The notes under the pieces: generated by a model | Seen by the model: the letters and a program-made list of their open reading frames with translations, nothing else | What the model was told of the DNA's origin: nothing | The model's database searches: none | Shown here: positions 59,779-64,000 of the stretch, piece after piece | Position numbering within the stretch: the stretch's first letter is position 1 | Layout of the letters: each line of letters starts with the position of its first letter | Program-made: the position numbers and the translations under genes | Assembly (NCBI RefSeq): GCF_000002985.6 | Contig: NC_003280.10 | Coordinates: 10,660,501-10,724,500, forward strand | DNA length: 64,000 nt | Source: Caenorhabditis elegans | Lineage: Eukaryota > Nematoda > Chromadorea > Rhabditida > Rhabditidae | Reading direction: 5' to 3'

Positions 59779-62700
59779 ATGTGAGTATCTCTTTTCATCC
59801 TTTTTTACTTTCCATGGACTAGATTTTGCATCTTCTTTCTAGGTTATCGAAATGTTGTTAGGAGTCTTATTTTAATTGATGAAAAACGGCATAGGGAGAG
59901 ATAATATTGAGACTTAAAGTGTTGAAACCTCTTATAATAATAATACAAAATTCCAGGGTATCCGCAAGGTATCCTATTGAAAAATGGAGCCGCCCACAGC
60001 TGGAAGACCACTTTCACAATGTTGTTGAAGAGCTCAACAAGGCACAAAAGAAGGTTAAAGAGCAGGAGAAACAGATTACAACGTGAGTAAATGTATTCAA
60101 TTTGTTCCGAATAGAACTTTTACGTAGGCACAAAAATGCCTGTATGTCTTGAAAAAAATACCTACGTCTAATTTGTGTGAATGCGTATTCTAACTGCAAA
60201 TTGACATTCGATTTTATTTTATTTTCAACTCATATTTCGTATTAAAATAGGTGGAAAATGGAGATTGCTTCAAATTTTTCAAAAACCTTTAGATTCCGTA
60301 AATTTGGCAACTTGCAGAAACTTGATTGAAATTTTCCAAAACCTGAAAATATGAAGTTGGTCTGTTTCGATATTAACGTAACTGCTCACTCCATCTTTAA
60401 TCTGAAGTTTTCGGAAACATCCATCCACAGTAACCATCCTTTGTTCCAGATTCAATAGCAGATTTCGCCGAAGTATGTTGGAACGAAAAAGCCAAAATGA
60501 GAAAGTAGTGGAACGTTCGAAATATGACGATGTGGTGAAAGAAAATCAGATTCTTGATATGAAACTGAAAGCAGCCAAACAACAACTTTTGATCTACACA
60601 GCACCATCCGCAAGAGCTACAACTGCGTCAATGATGACTGGAAGATCAACTTTTCGTCAGCCACCATCAACATTTCGACAACGACCTCCATTAACTGCTG
60701 GAACTACTGGATCTATTGATCGGCCAGGTTCCGCTCCGGTGGCAAGAAAGTGAGATTTTGAATAATTTCTTAGACTGTAAATGTTCTTAAAAATAATAAA
60801 ACTTAATGCAATGCTGTTTTCTTTTCAGAAAATCTGATGGAGGTGAAAAACTGCAACTTGCTACGGATGAGAAGCTCGCGATTGTCAGATTGAATCGAAC
60901 TCTCAAGAATAAAAATGACGAAATTACAGAGTTAAAATATACAATTGAAAAATTGAGACAGGTATGCCTACATTCCAATTTCGTTTTTTATTGATTTTAT
61001 ATCTATAACTTTCAGCTAAAATCATCTGTAAATCAGTCATCTCCTCCAACTCGACTGTCTACATCATCATCCTCCAAATCATCTTCCTCCAACAACAATA
61101 ATGACGGTGAAGGAAAAGACTCAGAACTTGAAGAAATGTCAGAAATGAGTGATGACGAGTCGGGAAGATCCACGCCAGTTATTGAAGAGAAGAAAAAGCC
61201 GAGAAGAAAATCTAGAAAATCATCACATCAAGAACCATCGAAAAACCCGATACCACCACCTCGTATCCCAGATCAAACTGAAAAAGTGCTGTTGGATAAG
61301 CTGAAAGTGGCTGAGAATGACTTGGCTATGCTGCAAGAGGAATGTGATTTAGTGAAAAAAGCGAACGAGCGGCTCGTGCATCAGTAAGTTTTTATCAATT
61401 CGGATATTATTAAAATCCCTTACCAAATTCAAAAATTGTTCAAAAAATACTATGGCATCATTTTTGACAAGTACTTTAGTTTTTAAATTTACACCACTGT
61501 AAACCCAATCACGAGTTTGTCAATTGACAACTTTTTCTTGTTAAAGCCAAGGCAAAGGTGATGTTTTCAAATGAAAATGGTTTTATTAAAAAAGTATTTT
61601 TGTGAAAATCGTAATAAACACATTTTCACATAATGGACGATATATTTTTGTCAATATTAACCATGCTAGTTTTATTGATTATATGCTTTCTTCCAGATCC
61701 CTATCAAAATCTACGGAGTACGGAGCACGGGAAAGTATAGAAGAAAAGAAAAAGATTGTTGAGCTAGAGGAGCTTCTTAAAGAGACTGAGAAAAGAATCA
61801 AGGAAAGTGAACACAGACGTCGTGAAGATCAGAAGAAGTTTGAAGCTATGAGATTGCATTATAAAAATAAATACGATGCTGCGAAGAAGACAGAGAAGAA
61901 ACTTTCGGTAGTGGCGAAGAATTCTAAAGTTGAGGAGGAAAGGATAGAAGAGGAAAAGTAAGTTTTTCTGGTTTTTTTTTAAATGAAAACTGATTTGTGT
62001 GAGAAGCTTTTCCAACATTGTTCATGTTTGTAGCATATTTCTGCGAGCACTTGAAAAAGCAAATTGTAAATTTTACCAATTTTATTGGGAGTATTAAATA
62101 ATTAAATGAAAAATAAATACAAAAATAAAAGTCACCGAAGGAAATACATGTGAAACCGATACAAAAAATATTAGGAAGTGATTAGATAGAGTTGGACTTG
62201 CGGAGGTACAGTGGAACACGAGATGAGCTGGCTGTCTTTTCGGTTGTGGTGTTCTTCTCATTGACATATTCTGGCATGTAGAATGGGTTTAAGACGAGCT
62301 TGGCTGGAGCAGGAGAAGAAAGCTTGAGTATCCAGCAGATGAAGACACGTATTCCGGGTCATATAACGAATTGGCAACCAGCTGAATTGGGCTTGAAGAA
62401 CCGGAAGATGGGCCAGAAGAATTGCTGGAAACTCCAGAGTCTTGGTATCCATCAGAAGCGTAGTTACAGTAGGCTTCGGAATAGTGTTCCTCCATTGCCA
62501 TTTGTTGGCGGAACACATCTTGGCAAAACATCATGAAATCTGCCATTTTCCGAGCATGCTCATCAAGACATGATTTCTGATGAACATTGAGCCGTTTGTT
62601 CCGTGGAAAGAATTGGAATCGACCCGCATGGCAATAGTAGAAGTATACAGGAATAGAAGTGTAGTCCATTTTCAGAAGACGACTGAAGTAAGCAAAGAAA

Positions 62701-63842
62701 AGTAGAGCTAGAGAGCAAACCGACTGGAAGATATAACCAGAATGAATTATATTTTTCTTCCGGTTAACCCAATGGTATGGTACGGTTAACCACACCCCTC
62801 GATTTTCGCGTTCCAGAGAGACACACCCTCCCTTACAGTCATCGTCTCCCTTTCCTATAAAGATGTGGAGCTAGAGGAGGTGGGGGATGGTTGTAAATCA
62901 AGCACTAATCATGGGAGAGGGAAAAGGGTCGTGAGAATCAAAAACAATTGGGATTTACAATGCTGTTTGTGACTAGGAAATCTAGAACCAAAAATGATAT
63001 AATATAATTGAATCTGAAGATAGTACGCAAAAATAGATTGCATACAAAGTTATTAATAGAACCGGCCGTAATAAGGCTTAAAAAGTACACACTAGATAAT
63101 GTTACGTTGAAAAAATCAAATGTTTTTCAAAATTAAACATTTTCAAAAATACTTTCTCTTATTCACAGGGGCTTTTAAATTTCGCCAAGTTCCGGTAATT
63201 TACATCTAGTAAAAGTTCCAAAATTTGACAACGATAGAAACAAAAATTGATGTAATAGATTGAAACAACTATCAATTGCTTTTTTGAGAAAAATGAAAAA
63301 ACTAGTCGAGATATTCAATTTACAGGATCTCTCACTCCCCACCTCCAATGACATTTGAGCCAATTCGAAAACGGCATTCACAGAGTGAAATAAGTCGAAT
63401 GCGAAGAGCTGACGATGATCTTCTTCAAAAATTATATAAAGAAGTTGCTGATATTCTACATTCTCATGATGTTGGAATCGCTGAAATTAATACTCTTGGA
63501 GCTAGTGAAAATAGTCTTGCAAGATGGCAAAAACTGTATTCTGAGCTGTACGAAGAACTCGAGAAAGTCAGAAATATGTTGTTGATTCAATATGATATCA
63601 ATCAAAAACAAATGAAAGAGGTGAAAATTGTCAATAATTTTTAAAAGTATTTTTAACAAAGCAATTTCCAGATAAAACTGCTCAAAGATGAACTAGACAG
63701 GTTGAAGACAGTCAGCGCAGAAATACTTTCAAAATCACGGGAGGAAGTTGAAGAGAGGCAAAAGAAGATATTCATGCTTGAGGAGCAAATAAGAACAATA
63801 GCATATTCAGGACAACAGCCTGTTAAGCTATTGGCAAATCAG
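59779..63842 (+). CDS. mks-5: Transition-zone protein MKS-5 (RPGRIP1L/NPHP8), 5' part
   Basis: Visible exons are 59779-59780 (first two bases of ATG), 59957-60082, 60450-60749, 60829-60961, 61016-61383, 61697-61957, 63326-63620 and 63672-63842, giving 552 residues before the window ends. The N-terminus SRPQLEDHFHNVVEELNKAQKK matches the start of RPGRIP1 and RPGRIP1L (SREELEDRFLRLHDEN..). The block ENQILDMKLKAAKQQLL matches their first coiled coil. Long coiled-coil segments follow (LATDEKLAIVRLNRTLKNKN; KVAENDLAMLQEECDLVKKA; EELLKETEKRIKESEHRRRE; KEVADILHSHDVG; LKDELDRLKTVSAEIL). C2 domains expected in the family would lie past the right edge. MKS-5 organises the ciliary gate in sensory neurons. 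The ATG appears to be split by the first intron. Confidence 0.88.
62182..62669 (-). CDS. Small antisense gene inside an mks-5 intron
   Basis: On the minus strand within the mks-5 intron 61958-63325, an open frame from ATG 62669 reads MDYTSIPVYFYYCHAGRF, then CLDEHARKMADFMMFCQDVF and a Ser/Gly-rich stretch (DSGVSSNSSGPSSGSSSPIQ). A second coding-looking segment in another frame, NPFYMPEYVNEK..VPLYLRKSNSI, ends at the stop at 62184-62182. Joining them needs an intron. A 56-nt intron 62378-62323 (donor GTTGCC, acceptor CTCAAG) gives 143 residues. A longer one (donor GTAACT, acceptor CTCCAG) would remove the Ser-rich part. An upstream in-frame Met at 62795 adds a hydrophobic segment (SVCSLALLFFAYF). 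I do not recognise the family. Composition and codon use support a real gene more than the exact model does. Confidence 0.5.
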
Positions 63843-64000
63843 GTAATAACTTCTAGAACATTTTAAAAGTTGGTTGAACATTTTGGCACTATAGGAGCGG
63901 TTTTAAACAGTTTCGATATTCCACCTCAAAACTTTCAAGAGTGTTTTTATGTCAGAGTAACTGTGGTAAACTTTGTTCTGTATGTGCATGGATATACATT

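Overview
The window is nematode DNA and almost certainly Caenorhabditis elegans. It is AT-rich, exons are short, introns carry the worm acceptor TTTTCAG, and small two-exon cuticle collagens are present. From gene content and order I recognise a stretch of chromosome II (rsp-7, ptb-1, gbh-1, ggr-1, dph-2, col-79, col-39, col-80, bli-1, mks-5). Names come from memory of the families and locus; exon coordinates were read from the sequence by joining GT..AG introns in frame.

Layout: 1-459 (-) partial RING-CH (MARCH-type) gene; 571-1622 (+) 3' part of rsp-7; 1808-2273 (-) CDPF1-like gene; 3340-4386 (-) small secreted Cys-rich protein; about 4.4-16.6 kb no supportable coding gene, probably the upstream region of ptb-1; 16580-29290 (+) ptb-1 with four RRMs; 30026-33287 (-) gamma-butyrobetaine hydroxylase; 34660-41889 (+) Cys-loop ligand-gated chloride channel subunit (ggr-1); 42149-53795 (-) dph-2, whose 8.65-kb intron holds four cuticle collagen genes on the other strand (col-79, col-39, col-80, bli-1); 54413-55837 (+) unrecognised basic protein; 57096-59079 (+) secreted, probably GPI-anchored Cys-rich protein; 59779 to the window end (+) mks-5 (RPGRIP1L), with a small antisense gene inside one intron.

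The genes do not form one pathway. The coherent module is the collagen block: three small collagens with a TATA box exactly 50 bp before the ATG, followed by the large blister collagen bli-1. Nesting is a recurring theme (MARCH-like gene probably within rsp-7, collagens in dph-2, a small gene in mks-5). Several dispersed worm repeats lie in introns and intergenic DNA, including a hairpin array built on CGGCAAATTGCCG. I found no tRNA, rRNA, CRISPR or intact transposon.
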